From Antrodiella citrinella (lineage: Eukaryota; Basidiomycota; Agaricomycetes; Polyporales; Steccherinaceae), in NCBI GenBank assembly GCA_004802725.1, contig SGPM01000617.1, positions 1 through 10,011 of the forward strand: DNA of 10,011 nucleotides. Direction: 5' to 3'. Below, piece after piece: positions 9,158-10,011 of the stretch (the stretch's first letter is position 1; the number at the start of each line of letters is the position of its first letter). Position numbers and translations under genes: made by a program. The notes under the pieces were generated by a model, which made no database searches, was not told where the DNA came from, and saw nothing but the letters and a program-made list of their open reading frames with translations.

Positions 9158-9757
9158 TGCAATGGTGGTGGCATCACCCAATCTCTGAGAAATGGGGGTC
9201 GTTCCGACATCTGGGGTGTGGAGACGACGGTGGAGTAGAAACCAGTGGCGGGCAACTCCGAGGGGAATACGCGACGGCTGCGCAAGAACCCATCTTTGCT
9301 GGCTTGACGACAAAACACAACGGTCCTCATGCGCCCGTGGAGATCTGACGACGTCAAAGACAGAAACACAAGGACTTACAAATGAGATGTGCAGGAAGTT
9401 AAATTTAGCACGCCACGCTGTTGTTTGGCTTTGTTATAATCCAAAGCCTTTGCCTTTTATGGACCCATTACCCGTCGGGGTGCTGGTCCTCGTCGTCGTC
9501 GTCTTTCTTGTTCCACACCACCATGTGTTCTGTTTAGTTTTCCATCTTTCCACAACATACCAGAAGCACATCGCAGTTCTGACTCTACTCCACAGTTTTG
9601 CTTGCTTCAATCACGCGTTTGATCGGTTATCGTACTTCCTGACGACAATTCAGAGATCACAACAGGATCTCACCTTATCGCTCCTGCAGTGGCCACCCTC
9701 TTTTGACCTGCACATCCCTTTTCTGCTAGAAGCATCTCTTAGTACTTCTTTGCCATC
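9158..9757. other. Remainder of the divergent promoter region
   Basis: This stretch separates the SMP-like gene (- strand) from the gene starting at 9758 (+ strand) and probably holds promoters for both. One AGGGG (9261-9265) matches the fungal stress-response element core, which is too common alone to be convincing. The 150 bases before 9758 are pyrimidine-rich, as often seen upstream of fungal transcription starts. The open frames here have no recognisable protein character. Confidence 0.4.
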
Positions 9758-10011
9758 ATGAACCACCTCAACTCCCTCCGCAACCTGTCCGGTAAGTCGT
9801 TGGCATGTCATCTCACTAGCTAATCATCTCAACATCCACTTTACAGTAAGTGACGTCAAGAAAGCGCGAGACTTTGGCACAAAGAAGTTCTCCGACACAC
9901 GAGACCGCCTCCAGAGTCAGCCCGCAAAGAACTTCGACACCTCCAGCAAACCGCCGCCTCCCCCGCCGCCAGCTCGCTCGTCTGCAGCAGCGTCAGGTCC
10001 GCCGCCAGCTC
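9758..10011 (+). CDS. N-terminal part of a proline-rich protein (continues beyond window)
   Basis: Exon 1 is 9758..9791 and exon 2 is 9847..>10011. The intron at 9792-9846 runs GTAAGT to TTACAG and joins the frames in phase 1. The protein begins MNHLNSLRNLSG, then VSDVKKARDFGTKKFSDTRD, a basic, helix-prone stretch. It then enters a tract with seven prolines and a second cluster, ASGPPPA. Such tracts usually bind SH3 or profilin-type partners, so a link to the actin cytoskeleton or endocytosis is possible but not shown. The family cannot be named from 65 residues. The start is supported by the short first exon with a clean donor and the CCATCATG context. Confidence 0.75.

Noticed and set aside
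9192..9761. 189-codon open frame on the + strand before the last gene
   Set aside because: No recognisable motif; it covers the divergent promoter and overlaps the start of the spliced gene in another frame.

Overview
The window looks like nuclear DNA of a filamentous basidiomycete, most likely an Agaricomycete (mushroom-forming or wood-decay fungus). Genes are split by many short GT-AG introns, mostly 53-83 nt, and intergenic spaces are small. One gene belongs to the seven-helix DUF6534 family, which is expanded in Agaricomycetes. I assembled exons by hand; three complete gene models close in frame from ATG to stop, which is strong internal support.

Layout: (1) 2-810, + strand: the 3' part of a gene of unknown function with an F-box/LRR-like flavour, one intron, 5' end outside the window. 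(2) 850-1081: an orphan coding-like fragment with a +1 frame break. (3) 1082-1742: intergenic, ending in a TATA box. (4) 1743-3295, + strand: a nine-exon, 338-residue DUF6534-type membrane protein, including a 13-nt microexon and a 122-nt intron that hides a possible 20-nt poison exon. (5) 3296-3880: mostly non-coding, with an orphan TATA box, a short coding-like ORF and a 7-bp tandem repeat. (6) 3882-4260, + strand: a decayed, frameshifted second copy of the 3' exon of gene 1. (7) 4261-4822: nothing convincing. (8) 7342-4823, - strand: an eleven-exon eIF2D/Tma64 homologue of 612 residues. (9) 9051-7712, - strand: a six-exon, 352-residue protein made of repeats resembling the plant seed maturation protein (SMP, LEA-type) domain, with its units arranged exon by exon. 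(10) 9758 to the window end, + strand: the first two exons of a gene encoding a basic N-terminus followed by a proline-rich stretch.

The left half (1-4300) is variable accessory sequence: duplicated and decaying gene pieces flank a lineage-expanded membrane protein gene. The right half holds a conserved translation factor beside a putative stress-protection gene. Genes 9 and 10 diverge from a spacer of about 700 bp. Genes 8 and 9 lie in the same direction, 369 bp apart. I see no operon-like logic, mobile-element ends, CRISPR array, tRNA or rRNA. I found no new multi-gene system; the most distinctive item is the SMP-like repeat gene built from phase-1 exons.
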